From NCBI GenBank assembly GCA_014360385.1, contig JACIXO010000079.1:1-6370 (forward strand): a DNA stretch of 6,370 bases, read 5' to 3'. The DNA comes from Actinomycetota bacterium (lineage in GTDB: Bacteria; Actinomycetota; Humimicrobiia; Humimicrobiales; Humimicrobiaceae). This document shows positions 1 to 6,370 of this stretch, in pieces. Position 1 is the stretch's first letter, and each line of letters opens with the position of its first letter. Under the pieces are notes generated by a model. That model was given only the letters and a program-made list of their open reading frames with translations. It had not been told where the DNA came from and searched no databases. The position numbers and the translations under genes are program-made.

Positions 1-21
1 ATAGTTTTCATTTCCTGCCAA
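1..21 (-). CDS. ftsA: Start of probable FtsA (cell division actin-like protein), cut by window edge
   Basis: Seven codons are visible, beginning with a TTG at 19-21 and reading (M)AGNENY off the left edge. The TTG sits six bases after a perfect GGAGGT ribosome binding site at 28-33, which is why I chose it. The identity rests on two points: ftsA normally follows ftsQ in dcw clusters, and FtsA proteins often begin with a short polar stretch ending in Asn-Tyr or similar just before the first ATPase beta strand. FtsA is the actin-fold protein that tethers FtsZ to the membrane and recruits later division proteins. An ATG further in, at 9-11, is in another frame and too close to its AGGA to be preferred. 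Another TTG lies upstream (see findings). Seven residues cannot prove the family; ftsZ or another gene is possible. Confidence 0.5.
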
Positions 22-27
22 ACTACT

Positions 28-33
28 ACCTCC
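28..33 (-). promoter_or_regulatory. Ribosome binding site for the ftsA-like start
   Basis: On the minus strand this reads GGAGGT, a near-perfect Shine-Dalgarno sequence, six bases before the TTG at 19-21. It is the strongest such site in the window that has a usable start, and it decides the start of the downstream gene. A second site, AGGAG, lies about ten bases further upstream at 42-46, so the short ftsQ-ftsA gap carries two tandem Shine-Dalgarno-like motifs. Confidence 0.7.
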
Positions 34-55
34 AACTCAAACTCCTGCCTGCAAT

Positions 56-844
56 TTACTTTACACTTACTGCCGGGGTTTTAAAATTTCTAATATCAAT
101 TATATCATAGTTATATCCTTCTTCTAATAATTGTATTAAAATTTGTTCCAAAACCTTACATTTTTCTAATGCATTTTCACTGCTACCAAATATTATTCTT
201 TTATTATCCACAGTAACGAACACTATGTCTCCATAAATATCATTAGTAACCATGGCGTTTCTTATCTTTTCCTTAAGATGGTCCTCAAGCAACAAATATA
301 TATCCCCACAGCCCAAAACATTCTTCTTGGCAATCTTCTCACCGGGAGTTGGATGATAATTTACAACATTTCTTACCAGAAGAAGCTCTTTATACTTTCT
401 AAGCTCGACTTCAGCTATCTCCTCCAAAACTACTCCCTCACTATCCAGAATATAGAACCTACCTTTACACTCAATTTTTATAAAAGATTTTCTTTCAATA
501 ATATTTATGAAGACTTTATCAGGGAAAACTTTATTCATCCGGACTTCTTTTAACCACACGAGATCTTTCAATAACTTCTCTTCTGTCTTCCTTTTATCTA
601 TCTCAAATATATTTTCTCCAACTATCTCACTGAGCTGGTTCAATATCTCCTCTTTTTCATAATGAACATTTCCTTCAACCACTATCTCTTTAACCTTAAA
701 ATAATTGCTGTTATAAAAATAATTCATACCTTTTATGCATGCACCCAAAAAACCTAGAAGCAGGAGTAACTTTATAACTCCCCAGATCCTCCTTAAGAAT
801 AGTTTTCTCCTCCTCTTAAGAATCTTTTCTTCCTGAGCTTTCAC
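56..844 (-). CDS. ftsQ: FtsQ/DivIB cell division protein
   Basis: FtsQ is a bitopic inner-membrane protein that scaffolds FtsB/FtsL and the late divisome on the outer face of the membrane. The 262-residue product has the family layout: a short, very basic cytoplasmic tail (about 1-19, rich in Lys/Arg), one transmembrane helix (about 20-40), a POTRA domain (about 49-118, beginning FKVKEIVVEGN and including the VFPDKVFINIIERK segment), then the beta domain ending near residues 248-261 (IIDIRNFKTPAVSVK, matching the family's D-R-x-x-x-x-x-AV signature). Length is normal. The start is GTG at 842-844, overlapping the ddl TGA by four bases (GTGA). There is no good Shine-Dalgarno at the right distance (GAAG only two bases away, GAG nine bases away), so translation is probably coupled to ddl. 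Arg codons in the tail are AGG/AGA. The family assignment is secure from layout plus context. Confidence 0.93.
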   Translation of the reverse strand: MKAQEEKILKRRRKLFLRRIWGVIKLLLLLGFLGACIKGMNYFYNSNYFKVKEIVVEGNVHYEKEEILNQLSEIVGENIFEIDKRKTEEKLLKDLVWLKEVRMNKVFPDKVFINIIERKSFIKIECKGRFYILDSEGVVLEEIAEVELRKYKELLLVRNVVNYHPTPGEKIAKKNVLGCGDIYLLLEDHLKEKIRNAMVTNDIYGDIVFVTVDNKRIIFGSSENALEKCKVLEQILIQLLEEGYNYDIIDIRNFKTPAVSVK

Positions 845-1824
845 ATCTTCAAACTCGAAAAATTTAATATTATTTCCACTAAAAGGTCGAAGTCTATTCC
901 TGCTGCTTTAGCTGCTTTAGGCACAAGACTGGTTGAGGTCATACCAGGCATAGTATTTACCTCAAGGATATAAGGATTATTATTCTCATCAAGTATAAGG
1001 TCTACCCTTGAGATACCAAAACAATCCAGACTCTTATGTGCCCTAAGCGCCAGGCTTTTTATGTGTTCAGATAAACTGTCGTCCAGAGGAGCCGGGACGA
1101 TATAATCTGTAGAACCCACAGTATATTTAGATGTATAATCGTAAAAACCGCTTTTTGGTCTTATCTCAATAACAGGAAGAGCAACTGGTTTGTCTCCAAG
1201 GATACTGACCGTTAATAATTTTCCAGAAATAAATCTTTCTATAAGAACTTTACTATCATAAGTAAAAGCAAGCCGTACACCTTTTTCAAGCTCACTATCA
1301 TTATGAACAATACTTATTCCAATAGTAGAACCTTCTCTGCTTGGTTTAACCACTGCAGGGTAAGAAAGTTCCTTCTGGACTCTGACTTTCAACCAGTAAA
1401 AATCCACCTCATCTCCAGAACTCAAAGGTATATATTCGGGAGTGGGGATGTTTTCTCTTTCAAAAATTTTTTTTGAAATTATCTTATCCATAGCCATTGC
1501 ACTGGACAGTACCCCTGAACCAGTGTAAGGGATTCCTAATAATTCTAATAACCCCTGAACAGTACCATCCTCACCATATTTTCCATGAAGCGCCAGGAAA
1601 GCCAGGTCTATTGACCTTAGTCTTTCGCAGAATTTATCCTTAAAATCGATAAATACAGCCCTGTAACCCAGTCTCAAAAGGGACTTGTAAATCTCCTCAC
1701 CAGTCTTAAGTGAAATTTCTCTCTCTGAGGAAAGTCCCCCGGCAATCACACCTATATTTAGAAGATGCTTTTTAGTTCTTACTTCAAGATTTTTAAAATT
1801 ATCTAATATCTCTCTCTCCTCCAT
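841..1824 (-). CDS. ddl: D-alanine--D-alanine ligase
   Basis: Ddl is an ATP-grasp enzyme that joins two D-alanines in the cytoplasm for the MurF step. Numbered from the ATG at 1822-1824 (327 residues), visible motifs are GGLSSEREISL (29-39, first D-Ala site), LHGKYGEDGTVQG (80-92), VKPSREGSTIGI (159-170, ATP-grasp), FYDYTSKY (227-234), RVDLILD (273-279) and EVNTMPGMTSTSLVP (288-302, metal-binding Glu288 and Asn290). Tyr234 in the FYDYTSKY motif and the SLVP segment are those of D-Ala-D-Ala enzymes, not of VanA-type D-lactate ligases. The start is uncertain. A TTG at 1846-1848 gives 335 residues and an 11-base overlap with murB, but its AAAAGG is too close to act. The ATG has only a weak AAAGAG four bases upstream. 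Either way there are about 24-32 residues before the usual Ddl N terminus, a small extension. The stop overlaps the ftsQ start. Confidence 0.96.
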   Translation of the reverse strand: MEEREILDNFKNLEVRTKKHLLNIGVIAGGLSSEREISLKTGEEIYKSLLRLGYRAVFIDFKDKFCERLRSIDLAFLALHGKYGEDGTVQGLLELLGIPYTGSGVLSSAMAMDKIISKKIFERENIPTPEYIPLSSGDEVDFYWLKVRVQKELSYPAVVKPSREGSTIGISIVHNDSELEKGVRLAFTYDSKVLIERFISGKLLTVSILGDKPVALPVIEIRPKSGFYDYTSKYTVGSTDYIVPAPLDDSLSEHIKSLALRAHKSLDCFGISRVDLILDENNNPYILEVNTMPGMTSTSLVPKAAKAAGIDFDLLVEIILNFSSLKM

Positions 1825-1837
1825 ATAGCTCTTTACA

Positions 1838-2767
1838 TCAGAAACCAACCCTTTTTATTTCGTATTCCAGATTTAAGCCAGTTCGCTTGAATACCATTCC
1901 TATAACTATTTTAGACAAATCTATTATATCCCTGGCTGTAGCATTACCAAGGTTTTCTATGAAATTGGCATGTTTTGGAGACACTCTTGCCCCACCATAA
2001 AGAAAACCCTTAAGGCCGCATTCTTCAATCAACTCCCCCGCACTTCTAGAACAGGAGGAAGGATTCTTAAAAAAGCATCCTGCATTTCTTGTTCCTATAG
2101 GCTGGTTTTTACTTCTCTCATCAAGCTTCGTCCTAATTTTTTTTTGAACAACTTCGGACGATAGTTTTTCAGGCTCAAGCAACACATCTGTAACAACCAA
2201 TAGGTCAGGTATGTTCAGAGACCGGTAGCCAAAATTTCCGTAAGTTATTTCTATAGATTTTTCTTCAAGATTATTATCATGTAAAAAAAAACCTGCCAGT
2301 CTTCTTACAATACTACAAATACCTCGCTCTCTATCGCCACTGTTCCCTGCTATAGCTCCTCCTACAGTACCAGGGATTCCGCTCAGAAATGACAAATCAA
2401 ACCCAAAAACACCAGCCTCTATAACTAATCTAGAAAGCCTATAAGAAGCTCCTACTAACATATTTTTGTCATCAACCAATCTTACATAGTTAAATCCCTT
2501 ACCAAGCTTTATAAAAACAAGATCGATATATCCATCATTTGCCAAAATATTTGTTCCATCACCAATAATCATAAAACCAAACCCATGTTCAAGACATGTG
2601 GAGATTATCTTCTTAAGTTCATCTCTACCACCGGCCACTGCGAGACAGAAACCACTACCTCCAACTCCAAGCGAAGTAAATCTCGAAATATCAAAATCAA
2701 AAAATAACTTTTCTACTCCGGTTTTCTCTATAATTCTTCGTTTTTCAGCTTTGAGTTTATTTCCCAT
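1838..2767 (-). CDS. murB: UDP-N-acetylenolpyruvoylglucosamine reductase (MurB, type II-like)
   Basis: MurB uses FAD and NADPH to reduce UDP-GlcNAc-enolpyruvate to UDP-MurNAc, the second committed step of peptidoglycan precursor synthesis. The 309-residue protein shows the FAD-domain start TSLGVGGSG (31-39), the flavin loop IGDGTNILA (68-76), SGIPGTVGGAIAGNSG (129-144), FGYRSL (179-184), and the C-terminal domain with AGCFFKNP (229-236), LIEECGLKG (246-254), GGARVSPKHANFI (258-270) and the acidic NLEYEIKRVG end (Glu301/Glu303). Length and the short C-terminal domain suit type II MurB. The catalytic proton donor, Ser in E. coli MurB, is Cys231 here. The start is ATG at 2765-2767; an in-frame TAA lies directly upstream, so no earlier start exists. 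It lacks a nearby Shine-Dalgarno: the nearest AGGAG (2790-2794) is 22 bases away. Two 9-base homopolymers lie inside the gene. The gap from murC is 18 bp. Confidence 0.96.
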   Translation of the reverse strand: MGNKLKAEKRRIIEKTGVEKLFFDFDISRFTSLGVGGSGFCLAVAGGRDELKKIISTCLEHGFGFMIIGDGTNILANDGYIDLVFIKLGKGFNYVRLVDDKNMLVGASYRLSRLVIEAGVFGFDLSFLSGIPGTVGGAIAGNSGDRERGICSIVRRLAGFFLHDNNLEEKSIEITYGNFGYRSLNIPDLLVVTDVLLEPEKLSSEVVQKKIRTKLDERSKNQPIGTRNAGCFFKNPSSCSRSAGELIEECGLKGFLYGGARVSPKHANFIENLGNATARDIIDLSKIVIGMVFKRTGLNLEYEIKRVGF

Positions 2768-2785
2768 TTAATTTATATAAATCTT
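2768..2785. other. AT-only murC-murB gap with a 12-bp perfect palindrome
   Basis: This is one of only three true gaps in the gene block. It is almost entirely A/T and contains the perfect palindrome ATTTATATAAAT at 2771-2782. It sits where the murB ribosome binding site should be, yet offers no Shine-Dalgarno. On the minus strand a TATATA/TATAAA string ends four to six bases before the ATG, which resembles a -10 element. No convincing -35 element lies at 16-18 bases upstream. A weak internal promoter with a leaderless murB message is possible but unproven. Confidence 0.35.
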
Positions 2786-4216
2786 TTAGCTCCTCAAAAA
2801 TTCCTCTGTCACTCTTGTAACATCACCTGCTCCCATAACCAGGACCAAGTCCCCTTCCCTTATATTATCCTCAAGGTAGTGACTCACATCCTTAAGGGAA
2901 GGTATATAAACAAGTCTTCTATTGAACCCACAATCAATCAGGCTATCTATAAGCAATTTTCCATTTACTCCTGGTAATGGCTCCTCCCCAGCCCCATACA
3001 CGTCAGTAACAATCAAAATGTCACAAAAGTCAAAACAGGCCCCAAACTTTCTATATAAGCTCTTAAGTCTAGTGTATCGGTGTGGTTGAAAGATAGCTAT
3101 TAGCCTTCTTTTATCCATTCTGGATGCAGCCTCAAGAGTTGCTCTCACTTCACTTGGATGATGGGCATAGTCATCGAAAAATAATGCTCCCTTTTTCTCT
3201 CCTCTTTTTTCAAATCTTCTCCTGACACCAGTAAAGAATCTTAAAATTCTGGCTGCTTCCTCTACATTAAGACCAATCCCATAGCATACGGAAAGAGCAG
3301 CAAGACTATTTTTTATGTTATGAATCCCAGGAACATTCAATTTAACCTTAATCCGGGATATAGCTTCTTTCTCCTTTATACACAAATCATAAGTTGAACC
3401 ATAGCTCGAAAATTCTATATTTTCTGCCCATACATTATTTCTGTTGCTAAGGCCATAATAAATCATTCTCACATTTGAAAGATTCTTAAACCCAATTTCG
3501 CTCTTCTTATCAAACTCTACTTCATCACCGTTCAAAACTATAATCCCACCGTGCTTTGTGTTTCCCAAAAACTCAAGGAAACTTCGCCTTAAATTCTCAT
3601 AACTGTGGTAAAAATCAAGATGATCGTCCTCTATGTTCGTAACCACACTTATATAAGGACTATACTTAAGGAAAGACCCGTCACTTTCACATGCTTCAGC
3701 AACAACATACTCACCTTCACCATATCTTGCATTTGAGCCCAACTCATTCAGTTCCCCCCCTATAATTATGGTAGGATCAAGTCCCAAGCCTCTGAGCATA
3801 AGGGAAATCATAGAAGTCGTAGTAGTCTTTCCATGGGTTCCAGTTACTGCAATTCCTTTTCGGGAATTAAGAATAGAAGCCAGAATATCAGAACGAGCAT
3901 ACACAGGGATGCCCATTTCCCTGGCAGCAACAATTTCTACGTTGGTCTCAGGTATCGCACTGGAATAAATAACGACATCGGCACCTTTTATATTATCCTT
4001 CCTGTGACCAATAAACACAGATATGCCTTCACTACGGAGAATATCAATATAGTGGGATTCTTTAATGTCGGAACCACAAACGTTAAATCCCATACCTGCA
4101 AGGACTATAGCGATAGCGCTCATTCCAGCGCCCCCAATACCAATCAGAAAATAATTTCTATATCTTTCCAGATTTACTAAATTTTTAGAGACAGCTTCTC
4201 TTCCAAGCTCTTCCAT
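2786..4216 (-). CDS. murC: UDP-N-acetylmuramate--L-alanine ligase
   Basis: MurC is the first of the ATP-dependent Mur ligases and adds L-Ala to UDP-MurNAc in the cytoplasm. The 476-residue protein has all three Mur domains: an N-terminal Rossmann domain with GIGGAGMSAIA (26-36) and GSD (48-50), a central ATPase domain with P-loop TGTHGKTTT (125-133), EACESDGSF (174-182) and TNIEDDHLDFY (193-203), and a C-terminal domain from about PGIHNIKNSLAA (296-307) with DDYAHHPSEV (348-357), FQPHRYTRL (376-384) and MGAGDV (461-466). These are MurC signatures rather than those of MurD, MurE or MurF. The ATG at 4214-4216 directly abuts the murG TAG (TAGATG). A GGAG at 4223-4226 lies six bases upstream inside murG, an ideal spacing. 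About 20 polar residues precede the first beta strand, slightly longer than many homologues. No key residue appears to be missing. Confidence 0.98.
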   Translation of the reverse strand: MEELGREAVSKNLVNLERYRNYFLIGIGGAGMSAIAIVLAGMGFNVCGSDIKESHYIDILRSEGISVFIGHRKDNIKGADVVIYSSAIPETNVEIVAAREMGIPVYARSDILASILNSRKGIAVTGTHGKTTTTSMISLMLRGLGLDPTIIIGGELNELGSNARYGEGEYVVAEACESDGSFLKYSPYISVVTNIEDDHLDFYHSYENLRRSFLEFLGNTKHGGIIVLNGDEVEFDKKSEIGFKNLSNVRMIYYGLSNRNNVWAENIEFSSYGSTYDLCIKEKEAISRIKVKLNVPGIHNIKNSLAALSVCYGIGLNVEEAARILRFFTGVRRRFEKRGEKKGALFFDDYAHHPSEVRATLEAASRMDKRRLIAIFQPHRYTRLKSLYRKFGACFDFCDILIVTDVYGAGEEPLPGVNGKLLIDSLIDCGFNRRLVYIPSLKDVSHYLEDNIREGDLVLVMGAGDVTRVTEEFLRS

Positions 4217-5359
4217 CTAAATCTCCATTAAAGAATTGGTTATTATTTCAGCACTTCTGATATTTTGAAAACCCATTATTTTTTCCTTCATCTTCTTGTA
4301 TTTCCTTCTATCATCTGCAAGCAAGCTTTCAATCGTGTTTACAAGGACTTTTTCAGATAGTTCACTATCTAAAATCAGGATCCCCTTTCCATTTCTGGCC
4401 AGAAAATTGGCATTGTGGTACTGATGATTCTCTATAGCCCATGGATAGGGAATTAGAATAGCCGGGATATTGCAGAAGGAAAGTTCAGCAATAGTATTAG
4501 CACCAGCCCTTGAAATAATTAAATCTGCTATTCTATATATCTCCTCCATTTCATGGACATAAGGAAAAATTCTGAATACCAATCTGTCCTTATTATCTCT
4601 TATACTACCTACCCTCTTTTCCAAATCCTTATAGAACCTCTCACCACAAATAAGTAAAAACTGGATGTGGGAACAATCCCTATAAAAATGATATAGACCA
4701 ATAGTAACATTATTAATTTTCTCTGCACCAAGACTCCCACCAAAAGCCACAACGGTAAACCTTTGTTTCTCCAGACCCCATTTTTCATAATCGGGCTCTA
4801 TGAGACTGAATTTCTTTATGCTTTCCCTGACAGGATTGCCCGAAAAAATTACCCTATTTTCACTAACTTTTAAAAATCGTTTTGTTTCATCAAAACTAAC
4901 AAATATTTTCCTGGCAAATCTTGAAAAAATCCGGTTCACCCTCCCCGGGATATAATTCTGTTCATGGAGGACAAACTTCTTTCCAAGCACAATACATGCT
5001 AAAAGAACAGGAACACACACATAACCTCCCATTCCGAGTACCAGGTCAGGCTTAGATTCCAAAACTATTCTTGTTGACTGTAAAAAGCCAAAAGTTACGA
5101 AAAACAAAAACTTTAATAAAACCAGGACTCTTTTAAAAAAATTGCCACCACTTGCCAGACCTGTGGCTTTTATTTTTCTAAAATCCACACCGAGCCTGGA
5201 TATGAACTCCTTCTCCATTCCTCTTTCTGTCCCAACATAAACAAGCTTTGTAGCTGGATAGTTTTTCCTTATATGTTCTATTATAGCTACAGCAGGATAA
5301 ATGTGGCCTGCAGTTCCTCCACCACATATCAATATCTTTTTTTCAAGGCTACCTCTCAC
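4217..5359 (-). CDS. murG: Lipid II synthase MurG (UDP-GlcNAc transferase)
   Basis: MurG is a GT-B family (GT28) glycosyltransferase that transfers GlcNAc from UDP-GlcNAc to lipid I on the inner face of the membrane, giving lipid II. The 380-residue protein shows the first glycine loop GGGTAGH (13-19, catalytic-type His19), LGMGGYVCVP (108-117), HEQNYIPGRVNR (132-143), the second-domain loop FGGSLGA (206-212), RAGANTIAEL (284-293) and IPYPWAIENHQYHNA (303-317, sugar-nucleotide site). A hydrophobic patch at about 77-93 suits membrane association. Compared with the usual GGTGGH and GGSQGA there are Gly-to-Ala and Gln-to-Leu changes (see findings). The start is GTG at 5357-5359, overlapping the ftsW TGA as GTGA. 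It has GGTGA at 5366-5370 six bases upstream. The stop abuts murC. Length is normal for the family, with a few extra residues before the first strand. Confidence 0.97.
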   Translation of the reverse strand: MRGSLEKKILICGGGTAGHIYPAVAIIEHIRKNYPATKLVYVGTERGMEKEFISRLGVDFRKIKATGLASGGNFFKRVLVLLKFLFFVTFGFLQSTRIVLESKPDLVLGMGGYVCVPVLLACIVLGKKFVLHEQNYIPGRVNRIFSRFARKIFVSFDETKRFLKVSENRVIFSGNPVRESIKKFSLIEPDYEKWGLEKQRFTVVAFGGSLGAEKINNVTIGLYHFYRDCSHIQFLLICGERFYKDLEKRVGSIRDNKDRLVFRIFPYVHEMEEIYRIADLIISRAGANTIAELSFCNIPAILIPYPWAIENHQYHNANFLARNGKGILILDSELSEKVLVNTIESLLADDRRKYKKMKEKIMGFQNIRSAEIITNSLMEI

Positions 5360-6370
5360 AGAACATCACCAAAATTTTCGATTTCCTTTCCTGTTTTGCC
5401 AGAAACTACTACAGGGCTTTTAGAAATATTTAAAAGAATGCCTGCGCTTATCATACAGGTAGCGAGTGACGATCCTCCAAAACTTATGAATGGTAATGTT
5501 ATACCAGTGACAGGAAGAAGTCCCACAGCCACCGATATATTGATTAGCGCCTGGACAGAAATAAGACTTGTAAGACCTGCTGCCATTACTCTACCCAGAT
5601 AGTCCCTCGCCTTCATGCACACCCGTATACCAAAATATGTAAAAAGAAAAAATAAGATTACTATGAACAAAGTTCCCACAAGTCCAAGCTCTTCTCCTAT
5701 TATGGCAAATATAAAGTCAGTATGGGATTCTGGAAGATAAGAATATTTCTGTATACTATTTCCAAGTCCAAGACCTGTTACACTGCCGGAACCCAGAGCT
5801 ATAAGTGACTGAGTTGCCTGAAAATTACTCTCACTGATTTCGCCAGTCTTGTTAAGGAAAGCAAATATCCTTTCTCTTCTGTAATCTTCCATAAAAAGGT
5901 AGCCTGTAGTTACAAAAAGCCATATTGCCCCCAAACTAACAAGGTGCTTGAATCTCACTCCTCCAATAAATAAAACCATAAAAATCGTTATCCACAAAAC
6001 TACTACTGTTCCAAGATCAGGCTCCAGGAATATCAATAGAGTTATAAGAAGCAATACCACAACAGGAGGAAATATAAGATTTCTAACTTTATAAATATCT
6101 CTATATCGTTTATTTAAAACTGAGGATATGTACAAAACAGAAACAACCTTTACAAGTTCAGAAGGCTGGATGCTAAAGAAACCAAAATTCAGCCATCTTC
6201 TGGCACCGTTTATTTCAATACTGAGATACGGCACGAGTACCAGCGATAATAAAACTATAGAAAAAATAATCATGAGAACAGAAACTTTTGCATATTTATG
6301 GTAGTCAATTCTGGAAAAAATAATAAATAACACAAAAGATGCCACACACCATATTATCTGCCTCCTTACA
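5356..6370 (-). CDS. ftsW: FtsW septal peptidoglycan polymerase, 5' end outside the window
   Basis: FtsW is a SEDS-family membrane glycosyltransferase that polymerises lipid II at the septum with its partner PBP. The frame is open to the right edge and gives 337 visible residues. Roughly the first 40-60 residues, including the first membrane helix, are missing. The in-frame GTG at 6343-6345 is not a convincing start, because VRRQIIW just upstream matches the conserved pre-helix region and the AAGGAGG at the edge is 15 bases from that GTG. Numbered from that GTG: GARRWLNFGFFSIQPSELVKV (47-67), LEPDLGT (107-113), TQSLIALGSGSVTGLGLGNS (178-197), LPESHTDFIFAIIGEELG (204-221), with the essential SEDS Asp at 210 (codon 5716-5718), and LLPVTGITLPFISFGGSS (276-293). 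About nine hydrophobic segments are visible. The GLGNSIQK-YLPESHTDFIFA wording and the place before murG favour FtsW over RodA. The stop overlaps murG. Confidence 0.96.
   Translation of the reverse strand, partial: VRRQIIWCVASFVLFIIFSRIDYHKYAKVSVLMIIFSIVLLSLVLVPYLSIEINGARRWLNFGFFSIQPSELVKVVSVLYISSVLNKRYRDIYKVRNLIFPPVVVLLLITLLIFLEPDLGTVVVLWITIFMVLFIGGVRFKHLVSLGAIWLFVTTGYLFMEDYRRERIFAFLNKTGEISESNFQATQSLIALGSGSVTGLGLGNSIQKYSYLPESHTDFIFAIIGEELGLVGTLFIVILFFLFTYFGIRVCMKARDYLGRVMAAGLTSLISVQALINISVAVGLLPVTGITLPFISFGGSSLATCMISAGILLNISKSPVVVSGKTGKEIENFGDVL

Noticed and set aside
278..553. Plus-strand open frame of 91 codons opposite ftsQ
   Set aside because: It is antisense to a well-supported ftsQ, has no recognisable domain, and its composition follows from the reverse complement of the POTRA region.
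785..814. Strong Shine-Dalgarno-like strings (AGGAGGAGA, AAGGAGGATC) in the ftsQ 5' region
   Set aside because: They are AGG/AGA arginine codons of the basic cytoplasmic tail, and no ATG, GTG or TTG lies at a usable distance downstream.
1458..1478. A/T-rich near-inverted repeat (TTTCAAAAA then TTTTTTTTGAAA) that could look like a terminator or hairpin
   Set aside because: It lies in the middle of ddl, lacks a GC stem, and follows from the codons for SKKIFE.
1970..2164. Plus-strand open frame opposite murB
   Set aside because: A shadow frame across the conserved MurB C-terminal domain, with no family resemblance and no operon context.
3768..4180. Two overlapping plus-strand open frames opposite murC
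   Set aside because: Both lie antisense to the conserved Rossmann and P-loop regions of MurC and overlap each other in different frames; no protein family is recognisable.
5273..5602. Plus-strand open frame across the murG/ftsW junction
   Set aside because: Antisense to two conserved gene ends at once. Length alone is weak evidence and nothing in the translation is recognisable.
1..6370. Possible mobile element, CRISPR array, tRNA/rRNA or defence system
   Set aside because: No repeat-spacer pattern, transposase, terminal repeats or structured RNA was seen. Genes abut or overlap throughout, leaving no room for cargo.

Overview
The window is a single, tightly packed minus-strand block of cell-wall synthesis and division genes: part of a bacterial dcw (division and cell wall) cluster. 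Read in the direction of transcription, from high to low coordinates, the order is ftsW (5' end outside the window), murG, murC, murB, ddl, ftsQ, and then the first codons of what is most likely ftsA. Almost every base is coding. The only gaps are about 34 bp before ftsA, 18 bp before murB, and about 13 bp before ddl if its ATG start is used. No gene, RNA, mobile element, CRISPR array or clear terminator was seen on the plus strand or between genes.

The genes form one pathway. MurC (adds L-Ala to UDP-MurNAc), MurB (makes UDP-MurNAc) and Ddl (makes D-Ala-D-Ala) act in the cytoplasm. MurG converts lipid I to lipid II at the inner membrane face. FtsW polymerises glycan strands at the septum. FtsQ is the bitopic scaffold linking early and late division proteins, and FtsA anchors FtsZ. 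The junctions suggest one polycistronic message with translational coupling: GTGA overlaps at ftsW/murG and ddl/ftsQ, and abutting stop and start codons (TAGATG) at murG/murC.

The DNA is AT-rich (roughly 38% G+C from two lines counted by eye). Arginine is often encoded by AGA/AGG, and GTG or TTG starts are frequent. Having ddl and murB between murC and ftsQ, followed by ftsA, resembles diderm (Gram-negative-type) lineages more than Firmicutes. Close relatives cannot be named from sequence alone; a non-enteric, low-GC diderm or candidate-phylum bacterium is a reasonable guess.

This is a conserved housekeeping region, and I see no convincing undescribed system. The points most worth checking are the murB translation signal (no nearby Shine-Dalgarno, AT-only palindrome in the gap), two 9-base homopolymers inside murB, active-site variants in MurG and MurB, and start-site problems in ftsW, ddl and ftsA.
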